Of a stretch of 23,454 bases of DNA, positions 1 to 5,999 are shown piece after piece; position 1 is the stretch's first letter, and each line of letters opens with the position of its first letter. Under the pieces are notes generated by a model that searched no databases, was not told the origin of the DNA, and was given only the letters and a program-made list of their open reading frames with translations. The position numbers and the translations under genes are program-made. The DNA lies in the NCBI GenBank assembly GCA_040289115.1, contig PSKS01000037.1:1-23454 (forward strand). Direction: 5' to 3'. The DNA is from JAUQQI01 sp040289115. Its GTDB lineage: Bacteria; Chloroflexota; Dehalococcoidia; JAUQQI01.

Positions 1-57
1 ACCGCCGCGGGAGACGCCGTAGTCGCCGCACCCACCGGCTACGTGGTGACCACGTAA
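1..57 (+). CDS. C-terminal tail of an unidentified gene cut by the window start
   Basis: Frame 1 is open from the first base and ends at TAA 55-57. It gives 18 residues ending GDAVVAAPTGYVVTT. Codon choice looks like its neighbours, but the piece is too short to recognise a family. It converges on rpiA and overlaps its 3' end by 19 nt (39-57). The shared DNA is a near-perfect palindrome, so both predicted proteins end in YVVTT. It could be chance open frame; the upstream sequence is needed to decide. Confidence 0.4.
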   Translation, partial: TAAGDAVVAAPTGYVVTT

Positions 58-722
58 AACCCCGCGGGCTCGCCCACGATAACTACGCTTGCCAAGCCCA
101 GGAAGAGGCCACAGTCCACCACGCCCGGGAGCCGTTTAACCTCGCTTTCCAGGGCGTAAGGTTCCCGGATTTCGGTAAACCGGCAGTCGATGATATAGTT
201 GCCGTTGTCTGACCGGTAAGGGCGGTTGCCCCGCATTCGCAGGCGGGGCTGGCAGCCGAGCTGGACTAGGGCTCGCTCCACCTGCTTCCAGCCAAAGGGT
301 ATCACCTCGACGGGCAGGTCGGCCCGGGAACCCAGGACCGGGACTAGCTTAGTCGAGTCGACGACGATGATGACGCGGCGGGAGGCGTAGGCCAAAATCT
401 TCTCCCGCACCAGCGCCCCACCACGCCCCTTGATGAGATTCAGGTTTGGGTCCACCTCGTCGGCACCGTCGATGGTAAGGTCAAGCTCGGGGTAGTCTTC
501 GAGGGTGACCAGCGGGATTCCCAGCCGCCGGGCCCACCGTTCGGTCTGTTTTGAGGACGGCACCCCCTTTATATTCAGCCCCTGCTTCACCTTGGCCGAG
601 ATGGCCGCCAGGGCATGGTAAACGGTAGACCCGCTGCCCAGACCGATAACCATGCCGTCTTCGACGTACTCGGCTGCCTCGTACCCGGCGTGGCGCTTGG
701 CGGCTTCGAGGGGGTCACGCAT
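39..722 (-). CDS. rpiA: Ribose-5-phosphate isomerase A
   Basis: A 227-residue protein, the usual length for RpiA, which interconverts ribose 5-phosphate and ribulose 5-phosphate in the cytosolic pentose phosphate pathway. Visible signatures are GLGSGST (27-33, phosphate-binding loop), DGADEVD (85-91, active-site aspartates) and KGRGGALVREK (98-108, catalytic Lys and Glu). The ATG at 722-720 overlaps the end of the iron-sulfur subunit gene by 8 nt (ATGCGTGA), so it is probably the last gene of the complex II operon and translationally coupled to it. Ribulose 5-phosphate is a substrate of the RibB domain encoded further along the window. The assignment is secure; what links it to complex II is not clear. 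Confidence 0.96.
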   Translation of the reverse strand: MRDPLEAAKRHAGYEAAEYVEDGMVIGLGSGSTVYHALAAISAKVKQGLNIKGVPSSKQTERWARRLGIPLVTLEDYPELDLTIDGADEVDPNLNLIKGRGGALVREKILAYASRRVIIVVDSTKLVPVLGSRADLPVEVIPFGWKQVERALVQLGCQPRLRMRGNRPYRSDNGNYIIDCRFTEIREPYALESEVKRLPGVVDCGLFLGLASVVIVGEPAGFYVVTT

Positions 723-1683
723 CCCGGCGGGCCGCTTCTTTTTGCTCGATTTTCACAAAAATCCGGCGAACTTCCTCCGCCTTGGGCCGCCGGGGGTGGA
801 TTGGAGAGGGCGCCCCCTTCCGAGTCATCATCCGAACGGCCGTGGGAAGCTCCGGCAGGAGGGCGATGGGATTCCAACCGTACGATTTCGGCAGAAGGGT
901 AAACTCGTCGAGCCAGCCGGTCTCCATCACCGATTCGGCAAACGCCTGGCTGTGACGGGAACCGTTGTTATTCGTGACCCCTGCCTCCATCGCAAGCCGG
1001 CGCAGGCGCAGAATTTGTTCCATCGGTTTAACATCCTTGGGACAGACCTGCACGCAGTAAAAGCAGTGGGTACAGTCCCAGATCCCGTGGGGCCTGCTGA
1101 GCTCCCGCAACCGCTCGACCGTGCGGCCGTCGCGGGGGTCCCGAACCATCCAGCTGGCCCGGGCCAGGGCCGCCGGCCCCAGAAAGTTTATATCAATTTC
1201 GTCCACGGTGCAATCGGAGAAGCAGGCCCCGCACATGATGCACCGGACCGCCTCCCAAAGTTCCTCAACCCGTTCGGGGGGGATCCGGTACTCCTGGCGG
1301 GGCTCCAACCGGTTGGGGGCGGGCTCGATGTAGGGGGTCACGGCCCGCAGGTGGTGCCAGAAGGGCTCCATGTTCACCACCAGGTCCTTTACGACGGGCA
1401 TGTTTCCCATAGGCTCAACGGTAACCAGCCCATCCCTCACCACCTTGCGGAGGGCCGTCTTGCAGGCCAGGCCAGCCAGGCCGTTTATCCGCATCCCACA
1501 GGAGCCGCAGATGGCCATCCGGCAGGAGTAGCGGAGGGCCAGGGTGCCGTCGATGCGCTCCCGAATGATGATGAGGGCGTCCAGTACAGTAAAATGGTCG
1601 GGGACCTCCAGGGTGTAATCCTGGAAGCGGGGCTCGACGTCCGCCTCGGGGTTGAACCGGCGCACCCGCAGAGTAACCTGCAT
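715..1683 (-). CDS. sdhB: Succinate dehydrogenase/fumarate reductase iron-sulfur subunit
   Basis: A 322-residue electron-transfer subunit of a complex II family enzyme. The N-terminal ferredoxin domain carries the [2Fe-2S] ligands C54, C59, C62 and C74. The C-terminal domain carries C148, C151, C154, C158 and C204, C207, C210, C214. Spacing matches E. coli SdhB, where C206/C212/C216 correspond to C204/C210/C214, but here there is an extra cysteine (C207) at the position usually occupied by Ile or Val. The second motif therefore reads CxxCxxCxxxCP, which predicts a second [4Fe-4S] in place of the usual [3Fe-4S], as described for archaeal-type (type E) enzymes. The C-terminus, about 80 residues past the last cluster motif, is longer than in classical SdhB. 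It starts 19 nt after the flavoprotein stop with a GGGGG-rich ribosome site. It could equally be named frdB or mfrB. Confidence 0.93.
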   Translation of the reverse strand: MQVTLRVRRFNPEADVEPRFQDYTLEVPDHFTVLDALIIIRERIDGTLALRYSCRMAICGSCGMRINGLAGLACKTALRKVVRDGLVTVEPMGNMPVVKDLVVNMEPFWHHLRAVTPYIEPAPNRLEPRQEYRIPPERVEELWEAVRCIMCGACFSDCTVDEIDINFLGPAALARASWMVRDPRDGRTVERLRELSRPHGIWDCTHCFYCVQVCPKDVKPMEQILRLRRLAMEAGVTNNNGSRHSQAFAESVMETGWLDEFTLLPKSYGWNPIALLPELPTAVRMMTRKGAPSPIHPRRPKAEEVRRIFVKIEQKEAARRDA

Positions 1684-1702
1684 CGTCGCCCCCTCTTAGC
1701 CC

Positions 1703-3382
1703 TCAGTATACCCGGGCCGCTGGCGGCCAGCGGGTGATTTTTACCGGCAGGTAGTCGATATGCAGTTCCCCTTCCGGGTCCCGGCGGACGACGGTATGTT
1801 TAAGCCAGTTTTCGTCGTCCCGGGCCGGGTAGTCCCGCCGGTAATGGGCCCCCCGGCTCTCTCGTCGGGTCAGACCCGAAACGATTACCGCCTCGGCCAC
1901 ATCCAACAGAAACCCCAGCTCGATGGTGCTCACCAGGTCGTAGTTGTAGACCCGGCCCTTATCGTCCAGCCGGAGGCGCTTGTACCGTTCCTGGAGCTCC
2001 TTAACCACTGCCAGGCAGTGGCGCATCTGCTCTTCCGTTCGGAAGATGCCCATCTCCCGGTTCATCGTCTCGGCCAGAATATCCCGGAGGGTTGCCCACC
2101 GCTCGCCGTTGGTCCGGGAAAGTATCCGGCTCAGCTCCCGCTCCACGTCCCTCACCCGGGCCTCCGAAACCTCAAGGCTGCCCTGGCTCCTGGCAAATTC
2201 GGCCGCATCCCCCCCAGCCCGGCGTCCGAACACCAGCAGCTCCAACAGTGCGTTCCCCCCGAGGCGGTTAGCTCCGTGGACCGAGACGCAGGCGCATTCG
2301 CCCACGGCGTAGAGGCCGGGGATGGTGGTCCGGCCGGCCAGGTCGGTGTGGATTCCGCCCATGAAGTAGTGTACCCCGGGCCGGACCGGTATGGGCTCGT
2401 AGACGGGGTCTACCCCGGCAAAGGTGATGCTCAGCTCCCGGGTCTGGGGCAAGCGGGACAATATCTTCTCCTCGCCCAGGTGGCGCAGGTCCAGCAGGAC
2501 GCAACCGTTGACCCCTCGCCCCTCGTCGATCTCGGTCTGCTCCGCCCGGGAGACGACATCCCGGCTGGCCAGTTCCATCATCTTCGGGGCGTAGCGGGCC
2601 ATGAACCGCTCGCCGAGGGCGTTTATGAGGTAGCCGCCCTCGCCCCGGACGCCCTCAGTGATGAGGATGCCACTGCCCGGCAGTGTGGTGGGGTGGAACT
2701 GCACCATCTCCATATCCTTTAGCAGGGCGCCGTTGCGCAGGGCGATGGCCATACCGTCCCCGGTGCAGATGTAGGCATTGGTGGTGTTGGCATACATCCG
2801 GCCGGCCCCGCCGGTCGCGAAGATGACCGCCTTGGCCGCAATGGCATGCACGATTCCGGTGGGGATCTCGTAGGCTATGACCCCGCGGCAGACCCCATCT
2901 TCGACGATGAGGTCAAGGGCGAGCCACTCCTCGTAGACCTTAACCCGGTATTTAAGGAGCTGCTGATAGAGGGCGTGAAGCAGGACGTGACCGGTGGTAT
3001 CCCCGGCGAAGGCGGTGCGGGGAATGGGCATCGCCCCGAATGGCCGGAGGAGAAACCGGCCGTCCGGGCCTCGGCTGAAGACGGCCCCCATGTGGTCCAG
3101 CTCGTAGACGGCGTCGGGGCCTTCCCGGGTCAGAATTTCAACTGCGTCCTGGTCGGCAAGCCAGTCGGAGCCTTTAATCGTATCGAAGGCGTGGTTCTCC
3201 CAGGAGTCTTCCTCGGAGAAGGCGGCGTTAATTCCGCCCTCGGCCGCCCCGGTGTGGCTCCGGAGCGGGTGAACCTTGGTCAAGATGGCCACGTCCACCC
3301 CCGCCTGGGCGGCGGCCAGGGCCGCCCGCATCCCCGCCCCACCGGCCCCAACCACCAGCACATCGTGCCTGAGCATTGGCAT
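1703..3382 (-). CDS. sdhA: Succinate dehydrogenase/fumarate reductase flavoprotein subunit
   Basis: A 559-residue FAD-binding catalytic subunit that interconverts succinate and fumarate. The N-terminus has the Rossmann loop GAGGAGMRA (12-20) and RSHTGAAEGG (41-50), in which H43 is the expected covalent FAD attachment site. Other family landmarks are HPTT (230-233), EGVRGEGG (243-250), the substrate Arg in SRD (R274), HYFMGG (339-344) and GANRLGGNALLELLVFGRRA (371-390). E48 corresponds to the Glu of E. coli FrdA, where SdhA has Gln, which weakly favours fumarate reduction. No Tat or Sec signal is present, so it should face the cytoplasm, unlike the periplasmic Mfr enzymes. The ATG at 3382 lies 7 nt after the HdrB-like stop; a second ATG two codons in is also possible. 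Direction of catalysis cannot be settled from sequence. Confidence 0.95.
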   Translation of the reverse strand: MPMLRHDVLVVGAGGAGMRAALAAAQAGVDVAILTKVHPLRSHTGAAEGGINAAFSEEDSWENHAFDTIKGSDWLADQDAVEILTREGPDAVYELDHMGAVFSRGPDGRFLLRPFGAMPIPRTAFAGDTTGHVLLHALYQQLLKYRVKVYEEWLALDLIVEDGVCRGVIAYEIPTGIVHAIAAKAVIFATGGAGRMYANTTNAYICTGDGMAIALRNGALLKDMEMVQFHPTTLPGSGILITEGVRGEGGYLINALGERFMARYAPKMMELASRDVVSRAEQTEIDEGRGVNGCVLLDLRHLGEEKILSRLPQTRELSITFAGVDPVYEPIPVRPGVHYFMGGIHTDLAGRTTIPGLYAVGECACVSVHGANRLGGNALLELLVFGRRAGGDAAEFARSQGSLEVSEARVRDVERELSRILSRTNGERWATLRDILAETMNREMGIFRTEEQMRHCLAVVKELQERYKRLRLDDKGRVYNYDLVSTIELGFLLDVAEAVIVSGLTRRESRGAHYRRDYPARDDENWLKHTVVRRDPEGELHIDYLPVKITRWPPAARVY

Positions 3383-3389
3383 GCCCCCC

Positions 3390-4289
3390 CTAGACTTTCA
3401 CCGAGATCCGCTCCAGCGTCGGCAGGGCCGAGACCACGTGCCGGTGAAGCCGCAGCTCCTTCGGGTCGAAGCCCAGGGCCAGGCCGAGGAGCTGGGGCAG
3501 GTGGAGAACTGGCAGCCTGACACCGGGGTCCCGGTACCTGACGGCTTCAGGCTGGTAGGCGTCCAGGTTCAGGTGGCAGAGGGGGCACGGGGTAACCATT
3601 AAGTCGGCGCCCCGACGCCGGGCGTCGGTCACGTGGGTTCCAGCCATCATCAGCGAGTTGCGCCGGTTCATGGTGAGGATGGGAAAGCCACAGCATTTAT
3701 ATTCCCCCGGAAACTCCACCGGCTCGGCCCCCAGCGCCTCGATGACCCACTCTAAATATTTAAGCCGCTCCGGCCTTTCGTCGGTGCCCACCACCCAGCT
3801 TGGGCGGAGAATATAACAGCCGTAGAAGGAGGCGACCTTCAGCCCCCGGAGGGGTCGGACCACAAGTTGACGTAGCCGATCCAGGCCGATATTCTCCGCC
3901 AGAACCCAAAGCAGGTGCACCGCTCGGGCGGTACCCTGGTAGTTGTAACCCTGGTCGGCCAGGTTCGCGTTGACCTTCGCCCGCCAGGCGCCATCCCGGT
4001 TAAGGCGGTACAAGGCGGCACTGAAGACTCCCTGGCAGGTGCTGCAAATGGTGAGGATAGGCAGGCCGAGCTGCTCGGCCATGGCGAAGGTCCGGGCGTT
4101 GAGGGTATCGGCCAGCTCCAAGTTCTGCTCCTGGAGGACGCCGGCACCGGTGCAGGCAGCCTCCCGAAGCTCGACCAACTCGAACCCGAGCCGACCGGCG
4201 ACCTTTTCCATGGCCACCGAAAGCTCCGGGCAGGCCCCCCGTGAGACACACCCCGGGTAATATGCAAACCGTAGCGGAGTTACCGTCAT
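3390..4289 (-). CDS. HdrB-like CCG-domain subunit of a type E complex II
   Basis: A 299-residue protein with two cysteine-rich CCG-type repeats, as in heterodisulfide reductase subunit B and the SdhE/MfrE subunit of type E succinate:quinone or methylmenaquinol:fumarate reductases. The C-terminal repeat is complete: C158, then CCG at 199-201, then CPLC (C235, C238). The N-terminal repeat has C14, C46 and CSTC (C82, C85), but the first Cys of the CC pair is Ala (A45). No transmembrane segments are visible, so membrane binding would be peripheral. As first gene of the operon directly before the flavoprotein, it takes the place of the SdhC/SdhD anchors, none of which are in the window. No small SdhF gene was found. 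Not to be confused with the FAD-assembly factor also called SdhE. ATG 4289 is preceded by AAGGCGG. Confidence 0.88.
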   Translation of the reverse strand: MTVTPLRFAYYPGCVSRGACPELSVAMEKVAGRLGFELVELREAACTGAGVLQEQNLELADTLNARTFAMAEQLGLPILTICSTCQGVFSAALYRLNRDGAWRAKVNANLADQGYNYQGTARAVHLLWVLAENIGLDRLRQLVVRPLRGLKVASFYGCYILRPSWVVGTDERPERLKYLEWVIEALGAEPVEFPGEYKCCGFPILTMNRRNSLMMAGTHVTDARRRGADLMVTPCPLCHLNLDAYQPEAVRYRDPGVRLPVLHLPQLLGLALGFDPKELRLHRHVVSALPTLERISVKV

Positions 4290-4297
4290 CTACCGCC

Positions 4298-4319
4298 TTC
4301 TCAGCAAGACCTCTGAGAA
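4298..4319 (-). promoter_or_regulatory. Leader hairpin just before the start of the complex II operon
   Basis: In the minus-strand transcript TTCTCAG (4319-4313) pairs perfectly with CTGAGAA (4304-4298) around an 8-nt loop. The 3' arm ends directly at the GGCGGTAG that precedes the ATG at 4289. It is probably a translation-modulating or mRNA-stabilising hairpin in a leader of about 43 nt. There is no T tract, so it is not a terminator. Confidence 0.4.
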
Positions 4320-4338
4320 CCCGGACGCAGCCCACGTT

Positions 4339-4368
4339 ATTGTAAAACGACCCGACGCCGTCCGTCAA
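4339..4368 (-). promoter_or_regulatory. Sigma70-type promoter for the complex II-rpiA operon
   Basis: On the minus strand TTGACG (4368-4363) is separated by 18 nt from TACAAT (4344-4339). Both hexamers are one mismatch from consensus. Transcription would start near 4332, which leaves a leader of about 43 nt before the ATG at 4289. The dispersed 66-bp element ends 5 nt upstream of the -35. Confidence 0.65.
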
Positions 4369-4373
4369 TTTGT

Positions 4374-4439
4374 TGTATGGGTTCAACTCATCTGGGACAG
4401 GGGGCATCCTTTCCGGGTGCTCGACTTTAAGATAGCCAA
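4374..4439 (-). repeat. Dispersed promoter-upstream element, copy A
   Basis: Read on the minus strand this 66-nt stretch matches 14124-14188 on the plus strand at 59 positions, with 6 mismatches and one 1-nt gap in my hand alignment. The longest identical runs are CGAGCACCCGGAAAGGA and GTTGAACCCATACA. It ends 5 nt before the -35 of the complex II promoter. The same spacing to a -35-like hexamer is seen in copy B. The sequence could also be read as part of an old coding fragment, but copy B carries a 1-nt deletion that breaks that frame. Confidence 0.8.
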
Positions 4440-4519
4440 GGGGACGGGCGCCAAAGGCGGCCCGGCGGGGCCGAACGATGCTCTGGGTTACCTCTGTCAA
4501 GTTTCCGGAAGGATGCCCC
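4401..4519. repeat. Inverted copies of the element core
   Basis: GGGGCATCCTTTCCGG (4401-4416) is matched in inverted orientation by CCGGAAGGATGCCCC (4505-4519), with a single-base bulge. The intervening stretch is 88 nt. Two inverted sites upstream of one promoter could be paired protein-binding sites or the base of a long stem-loop. The tract TTTTTT follows about 7 nt after the right arm on the plus strand. Confidence 0.55.
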
Positions 4520-4597
4520 TTGGTATTTTTTAAGTCAAGGTCTCGGCTGCCGGGCCACTGTCTCAAATGTTTCTGAACTTACACACCCAGCCGCTGA

Positions 4598-4627
4598 TTG
4601 CCAACGGCCAGGCGGATGGGTCAGAAT
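4598..4627 (+). promoter_or_regulatory. Possible promoter for the short-chain dehydrogenase
   Basis: TTGCCA (4598-4603) and CAGAAT (4622-4627) are separated by 18 nt, followed by an A/T-rich stretch. Transcription would start near 4634, about 24 nt before the ATG. The match is moderate. Confidence 0.35.
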
Positions 4628-4657
4628 TTTTTTAAACACAGGTTGGGGGAGGAGCCG

Positions 4658-5701
4658 ATGTTTAACCGGAGGTTTATCGGTGCGGCAAGCTTTGCGGCCG
4701 CGGCCGCCGTGGCCCTGGAGCTCTGGTACCACCGGCCGGGAGCCAGCCTTCAGGGGCAGGTAGCCCTCATAACTGGTGGCAGTCGGGGGCTAGGCTTTAT
4801 GCTGGCCCGGGAGTTCGCCCGGGAAGGGTGTCGGGTGGCCATCTGTGCCCGGGATGCGGGAGAGCTTGCCAGGGCAAAAGTAAGGCTTGAGGCCGATGGG
4901 GCCGAAGTCCTGGCCGCGGTCTGCGATATCTCCGACCGCTCTCAGGTAGAAGAGCTGGTAAGCCGGGTAAACGACCGCTTCGGGCAGGTTGACATCCTTG
5001 TCAACAACGCCGGCATCATTCAGGTCGGGCCGGTCCTAACCATGACCGCCGAGGACTTCGAAGATGCCCTGGGGGTTATCTTCTGGGGGCCGGTCTACCT
5101 CACCCTGGCGGTGCTGCCCCAGATGGTTCGACGCCGGTACGGCCGCATAGTCAACGTAACTTCCATTGGGGGCAAGGTGGCCATGCCCCAGTCGCTGCCG
5201 TATACTTGCGCCAAGTTCGCCCTGGTGGGCTTTTCGGAGGGCCTCCGGGCTGAGGTGGGCAGGTACGGCATTAAAGTAACGACGGTGGTGCCCTGGTTTA
5301 CCCGGACCGGCTCCCACGTAAATGCCCTATTTAAGGGCCCGACCACCCGCCTTTACCCCCTGTTCGCCCTAGCTGCCACACTGCCGGGGCTGGCGATGAG
5401 CCCGGAAGCTGTGGCCCGGCGAATAGTTCTGGCAACCCGCCGGGGGGAGGCTGAACTTATCCTGGGTCTGCCGGGGAACGTGCTCGCTAGGGTTTATGCC
5501 TTGGCCCCGGGGCTTATGGCCGACCTGTTCGGCCTGGTAAACCGGCTTCTTCCGGGGGACTCGGCGGCCGGGGCTGGGGCGGTCCGGGGGATGGAGCTGG
5601 AGGCCAACCTCCGGTCGCCCCTGCTCAGGCTGGCCGCCAGGTTCGGTCGGGGCCCGGCCGGCCGCCTCCTGGAATACCCCGGCCCCACGACGCCGGCATA
5701 A
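4658..5701 (+). CDS. Membrane-tethered short-chain dehydrogenase/reductase
   Basis: A 347-residue NAD(P)-dependent oxidoreductase of the classical SDR family. Residues 5-22 form a hydrophobic N-terminal segment, probably a membrane anchor. The SDR core follows with TGGSRGLG (39-46, cofactor loop), D90, NNAG (116-119), catalytic S169 and YTCAK (Y182, K186). The usual tetrad Asn, expected in the NFWG-type motif, is Ile (IFWG, I141). After the core there is an about 100-residue tail of the type found in dehydrogenases acting on lipids or retinoid/steroid-like compounds; the substrate cannot be told. I chose ATG 4658 because GGGAGGAG lies at the right distance; an upstream ATG at 4598 lacks such a site. 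It stands alone between the complex II operon and the riboflavin operon. Confidence 0.85.
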   Translation: MFNRRFIGAASFAAAAAVALELWYHRPGASLQGQVALITGGSRGLGFMLAREFAREGCRVAICARDAGELARAKVRLEADGAEVLAAVCDISDRSQVEELVSRVNDRFGQVDILVNNAGIIQVGPVLTMTAEDFEDALGVIFWGPVYLTLAVLPQMVRRRYGRIVNVTSIGGKVAMPQSLPYTCAKFALVGFSEGLRAEVGRYGIKVTTVVPWFTRTGSHVNALFKGPTTRLYPLFALAATLPGLAMSPEAVARRIVLATRRGEAELILGLPGNVLARVYALAPGLMADLFGLVNRLLPGDSAAGAGAVRGMELEANLRSPLLRLAARFGRGPAGRLLEYPGPTTPA

Positions 5702-5726
5702 CCTCGGGCGGGGATTTTAGTTAATG

Positions 5727-5735
5727 TGTTAAAAT
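5727..5735 (+). promoter_or_regulatory. Extended -10 promoter for the riboflavin operon
   Basis: TGTTAAAAT is an extended -10 (TG at 5727-5728, TAAAAT at 5730-5735) placed about 38 nt before the FMN aptamer. No clear -35 is visible. Expected start is near 5742. Similar TAAAAT boxes precede alaS and the coiled-coil gene. Confidence 0.45.
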
Positions 5736-5770
5736 TCGGCAGGTACAACCGAATACTGGGCGAACCCATC

Positions 5771-5926
5771 GGTCCTTCGGGGCAGGGTGAGGTTCGGGCC
5801 TTTGGGCCCGGGCCAATTCCCGACCGGCGGTGACAAAAAGCCCGCGACCCCACCCCCAATCAAAGGGGTGGGTGGACCCGGTGCGAATCCGGGGCCGACG
5901 GTACAGTCCGGATGGGAGAAGGCAGG
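5771..5926 (+). promoter_or_regulatory. FMN riboswitch (RFN element)
   Basis: The conserved FMN aptamer blocks appear in order: CTTCGGGGCAGGGTGA (5775-5790), TTCCCGACCGGCGGTGA (5817-5833), GCCCGCGACC (5840-5849), GTGCGAATCCGG (5881-5892), GCCGACGGTACAGTCCGGAT (5894-5913) and GGGAGAAGG (5914-5922). P1 forms between CCTTC (5774-5778) and GAAGG (5918-5922). A 24-nt hairpin (5791-5814) is inserted exactly within the usual P2 loop. It sits directly before ribD and senses FMN, the end product of the pathway, to repress the operon. Confidence 0.95.
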
Positions 5927-5951
5927 TGGGGTGACCTTAAAGGGCCAATTT

Positions 5952-5990
5952 TTGGGCCTGAGGGCGCCTGCCTTCAGGCCCAAGGTTTTT
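5952..5990 (+). terminator. Riboswitch-controlled intrinsic terminator
   Basis: TTGGGCCTGA (5952-5961) pairs perfectly with TCAGGCCCAA (5974-5983), a 10-bp stem with a 12-nt loop, followed by GG and TTTTT (5986-5990). An alternative helix is possible: GAAGGCAGG (5918-5926, which includes the 3' strand of aptamer P1) is perfectly complementary to CCTGCCTTC (5967-5975) in the terminator loop and 3' arm. FMN binding would close P1 and release the terminator; without FMN the antiterminator forms. Confidence 0.88.
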
Positions 5991-5999
5991 AAGGAGCCC

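Larger units (their letters stand above)
4290..4657. other. Divergent intergenic region, 368 nt
   Basis: I find no convincing gene here. An open frame that enters from the HdrB-like gene region on the minus strand (to 4566) has no family features and lies mostly antisense or out of frame. The region holds a promoter for the minus-strand complex II operon (4339-4368), a possible promoter for the plus-strand dehydrogenase (4598-4627), copy A of a dispersed 66-bp element (4374-4439), and an inverted copy of that element's core (4505-4519). Confidence 0.7.

Noticed and set aside
652..1737. 361-codon open frame antisense to the iron-sulfur subunit gene
   Set aside because: It spans the antisense of three genes and their junctions; composition is that of an antisense frame.
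1760..2722. 320-codon open frame antisense to the flavoprotein gene
   Set aside because: It is the shadow of a secure gene; no ribosome site and no recognisable motif.
4000..4566. 188-codon minus-strand frame reaching into the intergenic region
   Set aside because: Half of it is out of frame with the HdrB-like gene, it crosses a strong promoter, and copy B of the shared element has a 1-nt deletion that would break the frame. I treat the region as regulatory.
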